From Asterias amurensis (taxonomy: Eukaryota > Echinodermata > Asteroidea > Forcipulatida > Asteriidae): a DNA stretch of 64,000 nt. Every line of letters begins with the position of its first letter. Positions within the stretch are counted from its first letter, which is position 1. The notes under the pieces were generated by a model, which saw only the letters and a program-made list of their open reading frames with translations, was not told the DNA's origin and searched no databases. This document shows positions 1 to 12,500 of this stretch, piece after piece. Made by a program: the position numbers and the translations under genes. The stretch covers positions 16,102,181 through 16,166,180 of the forward strand of contig NC_092657.1 in NCBI RefSeq assembly GCF_032118995.1. Reading direction: 5' to 3'.

Positions 1-786
1 TATTACATCTCTAGTTATGTTCAGGGGTGGTTATTGTAATGCTCTGCTTGCAGGTCTTCCTCAATCTACCATTGCACCTCTACAACGTGTCCAAAATTGT
101 GCAGCTAGAATTCTTACAGGTACTAGAAAATTTGATCATGTTACCCCTGTTCTCATGAAATTGCACTGGCTTCCGGTAAAGTATCGTATTATTTATAAAA
201 TTTGTCTGCTTGGTTTTAAATGTATAAACAGTCTAGCTCCAGGCTATCTTTGTGAACTATTGCTTACGGTTAACTCAACTTCACGTAGGACCACACGTTC
301 ATCCTCAGATAAAACTAGATATCAACCTGTGAACACTAGATTATGTACTTACGGTGACAGAGCTTTCTCTGCAATAGCACCTCGTCTGTGGAACCAGCTA
401 AATGTTTGTCTCAGGGAGGAAAACTCCCTCTGTAGCTTTAAATCTGGGCTCAAGACACATCTTTTTAGGGAAGCATTTTTAACTTAAAGTATTTTTCTAT
501 GTTCTTACTGCCCTGCTGCTTCATATAATTGTTGCGGTTTTTATAATTGTTATTATCATAATTCTTGTTTGTGTTTTTTACTGGATCAAACAATTCGGTG
601 GCTTTTACTCAATGTGTTTGATTGATTATATTCATCTTTTTACTTGTACTGTACATGTATCTTTATTGTTTTATGATCATGCTTTATGGATTTTTGTGGT
701 TAAAAATGTTTGTTGTTGTAAAGCGCCTGGGAGCATTTTTAATGGATCTGGCGCTATATAAATGTCTATTATTATTGTTATTATTA
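1..786 (+). mobile_element. LINE 3' part (CR1/L2-like), entering from the left edge
   Basis: The frame is open from base 2 to 487 and encodes the end of a non-LTR reverse transcriptase: the post-catalytic part with [24 protein letters not shown] and [16 protein letters not shown], typical of CR1/L2-type ORF2 proteins. The 3' UTR runs to a (TTA)n-type tail near 765-786 and includes a GGCGCTATATAAATG motif. By eye it is almost identical to the LINE copies at 43169-44505 and 54869-56205, so the family moved fairly recently. The catalytic YADD part lies left of the window. The exact clade within CR1/L2/Rex1 is not resolved. Confidence 0.85.
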
Positions 787-3150
787 ACGTTAAACCAGAC
801 GGGCAGCGGAATTCTGGATACGTTGAAGTTTAGCTATGTCTTTTTGGGGAATGTCAAACAAGAGAGAGTTGCAGTTATCCAGAAGGGAGCTTACACATGA
901 GTGGACCAGAATCTCTGTAGTTTGCTTATTGAGAAGATGGCGCACTTTGCCGACTCTATAAAGTGCGAACGATGCTTTGCTACATACTATGTTCAGATGC
1001 TGGCGTAGAGATAGATGGCTGTCTAGTGTCACCCCAAGATACCTCACTGCACCACTACATGAGACCCGGGTCTCACCAATGTGTACAGGAGGTAATTCTT
1101 GAGATCTCTTCTTCTGTGAAGTAACATGGAGAATTTTTGTCTTATTGTCGTTCAAGACGAGCTGATTTGTCTTCATCCAATACCGTACATTACGCAGACA
1201 AGCCTCTTGTGTTGATATGGCTAGGTGTTGCTTTCCTTGCTTTACTGACACATAGAGTTGTAGGTCATCCGCATACATCATGCAAGAAACTCCATGACTT
1301 TCAATTATTTATTGGAGAGGGGTAGTATAACATATGAATAGGAGCGGACCAATAACGGATCCCTGTGGAACTCCCCAGCGAATAGGGATCGCTTCAGACA
1401 TAACACCATGCACAATAACATGTTGTTCCCTTTCATGGAGAAATGATGTAAACCAGTCGGCTGGAATACCCGATACACCGAAGGTTACTTTCAGTCTGTG
1501 GAGAAGCATTCCGTGGTCCAAGGTGTCGAAAGCAGAACTCAGGTCCAAGAGAACAAGGATTCCCTCATTTTCATCGTCAAGCGATTGGAGCAGGTCATTC
1601 TGGACCCTCGTCAATGATGTCTCTACACCGTATGATGGCCTGTAAGCAGATTGTCTTGATGCCAAAAGAGAGTTTACATGAAGATGATTCAGAAGTTGTC
1701 GGCACACAACACGCTCCAACACCTTACTGACGAAGGGAAGGTTGGAGATTGGGCGGTAATGTGATAGACAGTCAGGGTCAAGGTTGGGCTTCTTGAGAGT
1801 CGGGACGACCAAAGCAGACTTGAATGATGCGGGGAAAACTCCTGTACGTAGAGACTGGTTAATGATATATGTTATGGCAGGGAGAAGCACAGGTAAGCAT
1901 TCCCTGAACACCGGGGCAGGAATAGGATCTAAAGTACACGACTTGATCTCCGTTGATTTGACAAGCTTTAGGATGTCATCTTCGCGGACAGGTTGGAAGC
2001 TCTGCATCACATTGGTCGCTGGTATGTTGGTAATAGCAAAGGTGGGTGGTGGCAACTTTTCAAGTGGTGTCCGAAGATTAGATATCTTGTCGACAAAGAA
2101 CTTTAAGAAATCCTGCGAGAGCTTAGATTTTGAAGTATGAGAGGGTAGACTCTGAACAGACCTTTCAACTGTAAGCTTGTTCACGATTTGATATAGTCCT
2201 TTGTTGCCTGAAGTCTGTATTAGTTTCCGATGGTAACTGCACTTAGATCTCTTAAGTAGACAATTGTACTCAGTCACTGCTTCATGCATTTCTAGTTTAG
2301 CTACAGTAGAACTAGGATTAGACTTTCTCCACTTTCTTTCTGACCGGCGGACCTTCTGCTTGGATGACCTCAGAGCGTTATTATACCATGGTGCATGTGG
2401 TCGTAATTGTATCTCCTTCTCACGAGCAGGGGCATACCCATCAAGAGTGGAAGAGAGGGTGACATTGTAAAGGTCCACTTTTGCATTGAAGTCCATTTCA
2501 TCTAGGTTTGAAGCTCCTTTAAAGATTGCTTCAATACTTTCCCTGAAAGATGTGTAGTCAACGTCACGTAGGTTACGTGTAACTATGGTTTTCTTATCAG
2601 CTTGTGGTCTAGCAAGTGTAGCTGGTAATGTGATTGCTGCATGATCCGATGGTGCAGATGCAAGAAGTGCAATATTCTTGACCTTCTCTTCATTGTCTCT
2701 GACAATAAGAAGATCAAGAGTGTGGCCTCGCGAGTGGGTTGGTTCTTGAATCAACTGCTTCAGCCCGGCTGAATCAAGAAGATCAAGGAATGTTCTTGCA
2801 TCTGAATTTGTTGGGTCGTCTACATGAATATTGAAGTCCCCGCAGATAATCAAGTGCCCTGCCAATATATTGACCGATTCAAGAAGTTGTGAAAACTATT
2901 TGAAGAATGCTGTCAAAGATGATCCCCTCTGTGATGATGGTGGCCTGTAGATGACAACTAGTGTAAGTGTCTCTTGACTAGTTGAGCTTATAGATAACTG
3001 TAAACATTCAAATGTATGGAATGAGTGAGGCTTGTTGAAGTCCTGTAGCGTATTCTGTATCTCCGCAATGCACGGACCATCTCTTGCATCTCCAGTATAT
3101 ACCTTCCCAATATTATTAGTACAAACTCGCAATCTTCTTCCCTAAGGCAT
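787..3150 (-). mobile_element. Minus-strand LINE, endonuclease-RT, nearly intact frame
   Basis: One minus-strand frame from about 3132 down to 790 encodes the end of an apurinic-type endonuclease (ICGDFNIHVDD, THSRGHTLDLLI, SDHAAI) followed by RT: HYRPISNLPFVSKVLER, LDLSSAFDTLDH, GVPQGSVIGPLLF and the catalytic MYADDLQLYV. Two in-frame stops split it, a TAG near 2883 and a TAA near 1311; no frameshift is needed across about 2.3 kb. The protein stops at QNSAARLV, where the plus-strand LINE tail begins, so its 3' end has been cut off by that insertion. The endonuclease start is missing or decayed above 3132. CR1/L2-like by motif. Confidence 0.9.
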
Positions 3151-3189
3151 GCAGCAATTATTTTCTTGAATTAACTTGACTTTGCATCA

Positions 3190-4240
3190 GTGTTTTTGCC
3201 CTTGGCGAGACGTGGCTCACTGGATGTTGCTTAATCCGGGAGGCTAAGTTTACTTTCTTTTGGAGTAGTTACCCAATGCCTCATGTCCTTCCGGATGTGT
3301 CTCAGTAGCGGATTTATTACTATAATTTCTGCCTACGCTCCTCCCCTGACTTCTGCTTTAGAGTCTCATACGATTTTTTCCAACAGCATCCCAGCTGGTG
3401 ACAGCATTGGTCTTATACGGGATTTCAATTATTACATTGACTCTGACTGCAATGTGGGGCGAGTGGAACTTATGGTCTGGGAAAAAAATTAACAACATTG
3501 ATCAACGGCTACTCGAGCTCTGTGCTGGTCTCCAACTCTGAATTGCTAGCACATTTTTTGCTTGCAGGCTCATCTCGCTTCCAGGTCACCTGGATGCACC
3601 CTCACTCGCTTTTAAGTGGTTTAAATCTTTTCGGTCCGGTAGATCACAACGTGTGCACACCAGTCAAGAGTTCTCAGCACCACAACACTTTCAATTCGGG
3701 ATTCCTCATGGATCAGTGTTCGGTCCACTCTTGTTTTTTACTCTACCACTAAGTCACATCATCCGCAGGCATGACATGGAGCTGCACATGTTCGCTGGCG
3801 ACACACAAATATACATCTCAATCTGCCCTGTTACACCTGATGAGGTCTCACAGGGTGTGTCTAGAGTAGAGGGTTGTATCATGGATGCACATGACTGGAT
3901 GTCATCTAACTTTACTAATCGAACTTAACGCTAAATCAGTTAGGAATATTTAAGTCATCTTTGACTCTGGAATGACTATGTCTCATCAGCTGTCAAGTAT
4001 CATCAAAGTTGCAAACTTTATAAAAATTTATCAAAAACTGAAAAAAGGCTCAAAATTTTCAGCGTACTGCCAAGTAGTTTCAAACAAACGGAAGTTCTAC
4101 TCCATCACTCCTGAACTTATCAAATTACACCGCTTCAAATCACGCAAAGAATCAACTAAAAGGTCATCATGCTTATGTTTAAAGCACACTGGAAACAAGA
4201 TCCTGCCTACATCACGGACATCTCCAAAATAATTAAGCTC
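3190..4240 (+). mobile_element. Decayed plus-strand LINE relic
   Basis: Scattered pieces of an endonuclease-RT polyprotein appear in different frames: an LGETWLT endonuclease motif near 3205, a piece ending in RDFNYYIDSD near 3420-3460 (compare GDFNIH), GIPHGSVFGPLLF near 3700-3735, and an FAGDTQIYIS catalytic site near 3792 with the first Asp of YADD changed to Gly. Several frameshifts and stops separate the pieces, so it is old. It abuts the minus-strand LINE head-to-head near 3150-3190. After about 3930 only weak similarity remains. Confidence 0.7.
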
Positions 4241-4544
4241 CAAGCAGCGATGACTTTGATCACCGACCTTCTGTTCAACACACTTTGTTTATCCTAGAAC
4301 CCATTGTTTGTTTTTGCCGATAGATCATATACTGATCCTGAGTTTAGAACCAACTTCATCGGAGAAACCACCTCACTGCGTACATTCAGGAAAGTCCAAT
4401 AAGCAGTCCTGTTTCAGAAGGGGTGTCATCAAGAACGTTTCTCCTGTTTGTGCCCATAAATCAGCGCCTTAGAGCAAACTTTTGATTTGGTGCCTTATAA
4501 ATTTATTTGAAATTTATTGAATCGAAGTAGGATGATACAGCTGC

Positions 4545-6360
4545 GGGATGTCAATCATAACCGTAGCATGCACTCCGCTCATTGCTGCACAGACCATGCT
4601 CTTGTTCATTGTAAGCTGAGAATACTCCCTAAACGGTTCCTGCAAGCTCAGCCGAGCCCTTCACATATATTTGAAGGAGATGGAGATAGCTACTGGATGT
4701 CAACCATTGCCGCAGCAGGTACTCTGCTGGATGCTACACAGACCATTCTCTTGTTCGCTGTAAGCTGTGAATGCTCCCTAAACGGTTGCACCAAGCTCAG
4801 CCGAGCCCTTCACCTGCAATTGAAGGAGGGAGATAGCTACTGGATGTCAATTATTACCGTAGCATGCACTCTGCTGATTGCTCCATAGACCATGCTCTTG
4901 TTTGCTGTAAGCTGTGAATGCCCTCTAAACGGTTCCATCAAACTCAGCCGAGCCCTGCACCTGCAACTGAAGGAGATGGAGACAGCTACAGGAAGTCAAT
5001 CATTGCCTTAGCATGCACTCTGCTGATTGCTGCACAGACCATGCTCTTGTTCACTGTAAGCTGTGAATGCTCCCTAAACGGTTCCACCAAGCTCAGCCGA
5101 TCCCTCCACCTGCTATTTAAGGTGAGGGAGATAGCTACGGGATGCCAATCATTGCCGTAGCATGCACTCTGCCGATTGCTGCACAGGCCATGCTCTTGTT
5201 CAATGTAAGCTGATAATGCAACCTAAACGGTTCCACCAAGCTCAGGCGAGCCCTCCTCCTGCAATTAAAGGAGATGGTGACAGCTACTGTATGTCAATCA
5301 TTGCCGTAGCATGCACTCTGCTGATTGCTGCACAGACCATGATCTTGTTCGCTGTAAGCTGTGAATGCCCTCTTAACGGTTCCACCAAACTCAGGCGAGC
5401 CCTTCACCTACATTTGAAGGAGATGTAGATAGCTATTGGATGTCAATCATTGCCGCAGCATGCACTCTGCTGATTGCTGCACCACCATGCTATTGTTCAC
5501 TGTAATTTGTGAATGCCATTCCTAAACGTTTCGAACTTGTTCAGGCGAGCCATTCACCTGCAATTGAAGGAGGGACACAGCTGCGGGACGTCAATCGCTG
5601 CCGTAGCATGCACTTTGCTGATTGCTGTACAGACAATGCTCTTGTTCACTCTAACCTGTGAATGCTCCCTAAACGGTTCCACCAAGCTCAGTCGAGCCCT
5701 CCACATGCAATTAAAGGAGATGGTGACAGCTACTGGATGTCAATCATTGCCGTAGCATGCACTCTGCTGATTGAATGCTTCCTAAACGGTTCCACCAAGC
5801 TTAGCCGAGCCCTTCACCTGCAATTGAAGGAGTTGTAGATAGCTACTGGATGGCAATCATTACCGTAGCATGCACTCAGCTGATTGCTGCACCGACCTTG
5901 CTTTTGTTCGTTGTAAGCTGTGAACGCTCCCTAAACGATTCTACCAAGCTCAGCCGAGTCTTCACCTGCTATTGAAGGAGAGGAAAACATTTCCGGGGTG
6001 TCAATTATTGCCGTAGCATGCACTCTGCTGATTGCTGCTAAGACCATGCTCTTGTTCGCTGTAAGCTGTGAATGCTCCCTAAACGGTTCTACCAAGCTCA
6101 GCCGAGCCCTTCACCTGCAATTGAAGGAGATGGAGATACCTACGGGATGTCAATCGCTGCCGTAGCATGCACTCAGCTGATTGCTGCACCGAGCATTATC
6201 TTGGTCGCTGTCAGCTGTGAATGCCCTCTTAACGGTTCTACCAAGCTCAGCAGAGCCCTTCACCTGCAATTGGAGGAGAGGGCTACATTTTCGGGGTGTC
6301 AATTATTGCCGTAGCATGCACTCTGCTGATTGCTGCTAAGACCATGCTCTTGTTCGTTTT
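4545..6360 (+). repeat. Tandem array of a 148-bp monomer, about 13 copies
   Basis: The landmark GCATGCACTC or a close variant recurs at about 4566, 4716, 4862, 5011, 5160, 5309, 5458, 5606, 5755, 5868, 6016, 6166 and 6313. Spacing is 146-150 bp, except one 113-bp unit (5755-5868) that lost about 35 bp. Each monomer also holds CTAAACGGTTCCACCAAGCT and a purine-rich GAAGGAGATGGAGATAGC stretch. Several monomers stay open in one frame for 80-90 codons, but with differing frames and stops, so I read no protein here. The last monomer grades into the RTE relic. Confidence 0.9.
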
Positions 6361-6419
6361 ATGCTAAAGTTGAAATAGAGAAGGAGACAGGGATGACAAC
6401 TATTGCCAAACATGCACAG

Positions 6420-7750
6420 ACCAAGCTTGTTCGCTCTGAGCTGATATTGCTCTCTAAATGGTTCCACCAAGCTCAGCCGAGAACTTCACCTTCAAACGCT
6501 ACTACTGCTACTAAGGACATACTGCACTTTGCCCAGTTTCAGAAATTGCTCACTGGTCAATTCAGCTCTTCCTCTTTGCCAGATAGCTCTGAAGATGCTA
6601 AGACCATGTTCCACTCTGAAGTCAGGGACAGCTAGTTGTCTCATCGCCAACATCAGCAGCATGACTGGTTCCGTGACAGAGCTGAGATACTACTTCCGGC
6701 TCGTAAGGCTAAGCGCATAGCTAGAGCTAAGGCCTGCTTACATAATACTCGCTCCTTCAAGGCAAGGCTTCGAGTTGCAAAGGCTGATTTTCAATGTCTA
6801 ACCCGCACATCCCCCAGTCGTTACTGAACCGAGGCCAATTTCATAGAGCTGCTTAAGCAACAAAATTTCTTAAGCACGAAAATAGCTTGCTTATTTTACA
6901 CATTTTAATTCTGGCCAAAATTTCATGCCATATACATTGCTTGTGACTGGTATTTAGCTACTGTTTACTTAGCATAACAATTGAGTGGAGTATTGGCCGG
7001 TTTGCTTAAGCAACATTTTGTGCTTAAGCAGCTCTATGAAATTGGGCCCTGGTCTTAATGATCGTATTCAACGGTATGTCAACTCAGTTGATACAAATAT
7101 ATCAAAGACGCCCCGACCCTACTCCTAAGGAATCCTCTTTGCTGCTCTCAGCAAGTACACTGGTTGCTCTCAGCAAGTGGTGAGGTTTTCATTGATCCTT
7201 CAGTAGAGCTGGACCGCTAGACAGAGTACTACAGTTCGATGTATGCTAGAGATGTTGAAGTGGACACTGCTGTCATAACTTCACTGCCAACAATTCCAAC
7301 TCTTCGTGATCTTGACAGTGACATCACACTAAATGAAGTAAAGGGTGCCACCATTGGGCTGAAAAGACAAGTCTCCTGGCATGGATGGCACATCGAGCAG
7401 AAGTGCCCAGAACGGGAAGTGAGACTCTTGTTGCTGGGCTCCAAAATGTCATTTCAAATTGTTGGAATTATGCTATGCAATACACAATACTTGAAAGGTT
7501 ATTACTTAATAACATTAACAAGAACAAAGGAAATCAGCTGCTTAATTACAGGGGATCTCTATTCCTAGCTGAGCTGGCAATGTGTTAACTCGTGTGCTAT
7601 TACATTGGCTGCAGGTCATTGCCAACAAGAGCATCATTTTAGTACAAGGTGTCGTTGTTTTCGATACGTAGGGATGTGTAGTGCTGTGGCATAATGTGTA
7701 CGTTGAAATACCACCCGTCATTGAGATCAGACTTGCCGCCCAGGCGGACA
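6420..7750 (+). mobile_element. RTE-type LINE relic
   Basis: Translated pieces match the region between endonuclease and RT of RTE elements: HRQHQQHDWFRDRAEILLP with a following basic helix (6640-6820), then NKNKGNQLLNYRG near 7517-7555, the counterpart of the RTE motif YKNKGDxxxCxNYRGISLL. Frames change several times and stops are frequent, so it is an old non-functional copy. A MITE (6832-7050) is inserted in it. No endonuclease catalytic motifs or YADD box could be placed. Confidence 0.65.
6832..7050. mobile_element. MITE inside the RTE relic, CCAATTTCAT family
   Basis: The two ends are inverted copies: CCAATTTCATAGAGCTGCTT at the left and AAGCAGCTCTATGAAATTGG at the right, about 30 bp of TIR around an AT-rich core of roughly 150 bp. 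RTE similarity resumes on the right side. The same end sequence (CCCAATTTCATGGATCTG) marks copies at 37672, 38034 and 62609. It has no coding capacity. Confidence 0.8.
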
Positions 7751-7947
7751 TTCATTATTGAAACAAGATGTGTGTGTCCAACTTCAATTTGAACTTCAAT
7801 ACACTGTATTTAGTTGACCAGCACTCGGCAGTTAACAATCACGAAATGATTTAACAGCAGTACATTGGTTTTTAAAATCAAGTGTGCTTCTTGCGAATTT
7901 GAAAGCTGGTGCTGTTAGTCACAACACAATCAAGGAAAGTTTGAGCT

Positions 7948-8714
7948 GTACCTATTGCTACTCTCACACTAGGGAGAATATGCTAGCGAATGTGCCTACG
8001 AACGGAAATATTTAACAATCGCTCAAACTTTGAAATATTCGCCACAAATTCACTACGTCCGCAAGTCATTCACCACCTCATTACGAAGACCGGTAACTCT
8101 ATTCTGCTATCAAACGGTTAATATGCTAGCGAATTTGCTAACGCAAGGAAATATTTTACACTCGCTCAAACTTCGCAACATTCGCCGTGTCTTCGTAAGC
8201 GTTGGTAACGTTCACAAATTATCCCCCACCTTCTTACGAAGATCGGTCAATTTACAAACTGGTTTGTAAATTTCAGCAAATGTTTCGAAGACGGTCATTC
8301 ACCGTCGATTTTCGTAAGATTAGTAAACGTTGGTAAAGCGTGCGTAAGTGTTAAAACATTCGTAAAGGCATTGGCAGTCGTTGGTAAGCACTCGTAATAT
8401 ATTCGTAAGATATTGGTAAGGAGAGGGCCGACCGAGGACGATCGAGGACGATCGAGGGTTGAGACCGAGATAAACATATTCACTATTCAACCTTCATGTT
8501 GGACGAATTCAACGCGAAATTTAAATTTCATCTTTCATCGAGGGGCGATACGAAGCGCTACCTAAATTTCAGCGAATGTTGCGAAGAAGGTAATTCGCCA
8601 TCGATTTTCGTAAGCATTGGTATAAGGCACTGGTACTGCGTAATAAATTGGTAATTCAAGCGCGAATTTCAAATATCATATTTGCAAGAATATTCGCCCA
8701 AGTGTGAAAGTAGC
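7948..8714. mobile_element. Non-autonomous TIR element with an internal duplication
   Basis: The left end ATTGCTACTCTCACACT and right end AGTGTGAAAGTAGCAT are imperfect inverted repeats of about 30 bp. A block starting GCTAGCGAAT at 7981 recurs at 8127 in direct orientation (about 115 bp, diverged), and the motif TTCGTAAGCGTTGGTAA recurs in degenerate forms across 8180-8640. There is no open frame of note. Superfamily not assignable. Confidence 0.5.
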
Positions 8715-8754
8715 ATAAATGAGCGTCGCCAACCTTGCGATATGGGTGGACAGC

Positions 8755-8965
8755 GCTCCAGTACAAATTAAAGAGGGCACAATTTCACGTCTATTTACCA
8801 TAAGCACACAATATCTGCGCTTAAGGAAGCAGGACATTTTGCGCTTACGTCAATCATAACGTTTGCTTAAGTGCGTGCACAGAAACTAAACCCTTCCACA
8901 GTAAGCATAGAGCGGTGATCGTTAGCCAATGCAGCAATAAGCAGAGCCTTGACTTTCAGGTCAGG
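8755..8965 (+). mobile_element. Degenerate fragment of the CCAATTTCAT MITE family
   Basis: GGGCACAATTTCACGTCTAT followed by phrases such as CTGCGCTTAAGGAAGCAGGA and GCGCTTACGTCA resemble the inner part of the MITE copies at 37672 and 38034. A clean right end is not seen. From 8966 to 9371 I see nothing recognisable. Confidence 0.4.
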
Positions 8966-9371
8966 TGACACAGTCCACCCGCTCAGACCCGATTTCGACA
9001 GTGGACACCTTGTGCAAAATTGCTTGGCTATGCTTACCGTTACCGAAGATGCTCCTCATACGTAGCAAGTTCCTCCTCGCCTACGTGAGGCATATTCCAA
9101 ATGTTAGCAGGAATTTTTTTGGTTGATGTTCGGCGCTTACAAAGAGTGATGATCGAACGTGACGGTAAGTAGAGACGGGAAATTTGGCCCTACAGAAAAG
9201 GGAAAGTGATGGACGGCCAACTTGTTTAGTAATTGTCTTTTGTGATGAGTGGTTTAGCAAGAACACTGCTTTGAAGCGAGTTCAGTTATCAAGTACTTAC
9301 ATTGCAAATTATTAACTCCAACTCAAAAAGCATTACATTGAAGTTACTCAGAGATTGTTCATTTTATTTAG

Positions 9372-9512
9372 TAATCCTTGAATTGACTGAGAGTAAGATG
9401 ATAGTTCATCATTTTGGACCACCTCCTGATGGTTATACTCCTGGTCAACACTGGGTCACACAAGTCATGAAACAGGTACCAAAACGGAATCGATGCCAGT
9501 CCACTGAAAAAG
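9372..9512 (+). other. Tentative upstream exon of the fibrinogen-discoidin gene
   Basis: A 141-nt stretch lies between an acceptor (TTTTATTTAG) and a good donor (AAAAAG|GTAAGC). It is phase 1 at both ends and joins in frame to exon 2, giving STEK|DTLTDCQALL. It encodes a linker-like segment with HHFGPPPDGYTPGQHW and a basic KRNRC. No domain is recognised. An ATG lies at 9398, but the following residues do not look like a signal peptide, so translation probably starts further upstream. The splice-phase match is the main support. Confidence 0.45.
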
Positions 9513-12500
9513 GTAAGCAGAAACTACTTTGAAGTTCATTGTTTAAATGGTGAACATCTTAACTCCAAAGTACAACCCTTTGGTTTTTATTTGAATACGG
9601 TAAGAATATCGAGAAGTCTTATATAGCGCACGTCCCCACCAATAATGTACTCAATGCGCTGAGTACAAACTTTAAGAAAGATAGGTTATTGAAGTGATGA
9701 ATTATGGGACCCAATTGTACACATAATAAGAGTTTACAAGGTGCTACGGCGCACTTAGCAATCATAGCCTTGGAACACTTGGGCGAACCCCTTCTCTTTT
9801 CGGCAAGTGCACTGGGTTACTTTACATGCGTTACACAACACATGGGACCAACGGATTCACGTCTCACAGAAGGACCAAGCAATACTGTTAAGTCTAGCTT
9901 AACCCGAACCCACACTCTGTTGATTAGAAACACCAGAGTTTGAAATTCGGTGCTCTTAACGGCTCGCCACGACACTTCCACGTATAGAGCCAGGTATACT
10001 TAACAAAGAACATATCATTCCACAGGCAACCAACATGGATGGGTTTCAAACCCTTGACTTTGCCATATTAAAGGTTAATGTTTTCAGAACTAGACCGCCG
10101 ATCTACGTCAATGACTAGAGTCAGTTTGCATCATTCTAGCACAGGGTACCGAAATACATGTTTCTCCTCACAACAAATGATAGCCGATCTACGTCAATGA
10201 CTAGAGTCAGTTTGCATCATTCTAGCACAGGGTACCGAAATACATGTTTCTCCTCACAACAAATGATAGCCGATCTACGTCAATGACTAGAGTCAGTTCG
10301 GATCATTCTAGCACAGGGTACCGAAATACATGTTACTCCTCACAACAAATGATAGCCGATCTACGTCAATGACTAGAGTCAGTTTGCATCATTCTAGCAC
10401 AGGGTACCGAAATACATGTTTCTCCTCACAACAAATGATAGCCGATCTACGTCAATGACTAGAGTCAGTTCGCATCATTCTAGCACAGGGTACCGAAATA
10501 CATGTTTCTCCTCACAACAAATGATAGCCGATCTACGTCAATGACTAGAGTCAGTTCGGATCATTCTAGCACAGGGTACCGAAATACATGTTACTCCTCA
10601 TAACAAATGATTTCAATTTCAATATCATTTTCTCTTGTCTAATCCAACAGATACATTAACCGATTGTCAGGCTTTGCTGGATGCTGGATACAAAGACAAT
10701 GGTATTTACACTATCCATCCCTACCAGAATGATGAAGGAATTAAAGTGTTTTGTGATATGACGAAGCATACAGGCTGGATTGTAAGTACATGGATTAAAA
10801 GGGTAGCTTTATATAGCTTTTGTACTGTCTTTTTGACAGATATGGGGGTTTAAAATTTTTCTTTTGTCCACAAGTTTAATGCATTATTTCATTTTGTCCA
10901 TTTCACCTTTTAAAGACGAACCTGGTCCACTGTTTAACTCAAAGTTTGCAACGTCTTCCATTTTTTGTTCATGAAAACTACTATAGAATAACAGCCAATG
11001 CAATAACTGTTTTTTAAATGTATTAAAATTGAGTCATTACTCCACGAAAATGATTGAATAGCGTGATTTGCATAGATGAATATTTATAACAACTGTGACG
11101 TAATTCTACATGTACGAATTTAGTTTTAGAGGGGGTATTATTCATACCGGTTACCCATGTTTAAAACAAAATTGAGATAAATCTGACGGCCAAGTCAAAA
11201 TATTATCATATAAATCATTGCTTTGAAGGTGTTCCAGCGGCGCGTTAATGGGTCAGTCAATTTCAACCGCAGTTGGGCAGAATACAAGAAAGGCTTTGGG
11301 TCAATGGATGGTGAGTTCTGGCTTGGCAATGAGATTCTACATAAACTGACTGATGCTGAAGGGAACTGGACAGTCCGTCTGGACCTAACCAATGAAGAAA
11401 ATAAAACGGGTCATTTCCTGAAGAAACAGTTCCGCGTCGGACCTTACAATTACACCATGTTTCTTGAGCACTCCGTGTTACCACCAACTGGTATGTCTAC
11501 TTTTAGTTTGTTCTCACCATTACCAGGGCTCCACTGATTATATTGATAATCTATCAGGTTGTTTTAAAGGCTCCATTTATTGTATTTTTTAGAAAGAATC
11601 ACAAACTATGTTTGACGGGCCTGTTCTCAACTACTATATATTGCTTTATGTTAACGTTTCAAAACCGCCATTCAATTTAACATTACATTTTACACAATTA
11701 AATATGTTAGTTGACTCCGGGCACGATCTAGACGAGCTATTTTTAATTCAACAGTTACTTAAAATAATTAAAGGCTGAATTGTTTTTTTTTTTTTTTTTC
11801 TTTCCAGTTGGTAGATATTGTCGACACAAACTAGGAATGGAAGACGGGAGTATTCCTGATGATAAGATCACAGCATCTAGTCATTGGAGTTCAGTTTTTC
11901 CGCCAAGTAATGCACGACTGAATCTGAACGGTTGTTGGGGACCAGCTAAAAATCAACTCGATCATTCATGGCTCCAAATATTTACTGGTTCAGAGCCAGT
12001 GCAGATTGAGGGCGTCATCACACAGGGCAGGCCAGACCGTTATTACTGGGTGACACAGTACCAGGTACAATACAGCATTGATGGCACTGCATGGCTGTAT
12101 GTCAATGGGGACTCTACTCCACAGGTAAGAGTACTCAGCAAAGACACACTCCATCTCGACACACCAATCAAGCTCTACAACCATTATTCATGACCAAAGG
12201 CTTAATTATAATTTTTATTTCTTTATTTTTTCCACCCTGTTTTTTTACAGACTCGTTGGCAACACTGATAAACACCCCAGTTACCAATATTCATTAAAAA
12301 CATAACCACTCCAATACTGCAGGACAGCCATTATTTATATCCAAAAAGTTAAATACAATTTGTATGTATTGTTGTCTCCACCTCTGGTTTGTATTTTGTT
12401 TTACAGACATTCATTGGCAACACTGATGGGAACACCCCAGTTACCAATATATTCCAGCAGCCTATTCAAGCACGGTACATCCGCATCAGACCAACAGCCT

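Noticed and set aside
4545-6360. A repeat-containing protein gene in the 148-bp array
   Set aside because: Open stretches sit in different frames from monomer to monomer, end at stops inside the units and show no splice sites that keep the unit frame.
7950-8650. A CRISPR-like or regular repeat array
   Set aside because: The repeated TTCGTAAG phrases are irregular in spacing and sequence and lie in a TIR element of an animal genome.
9900-9980. A possible tRNA gene on the minus strand
   Set aside because: The A- and B-box-like parts are mutated and no cloverleaf with a sensible anticodon arm can be drawn; it is the head of a SINE relic.
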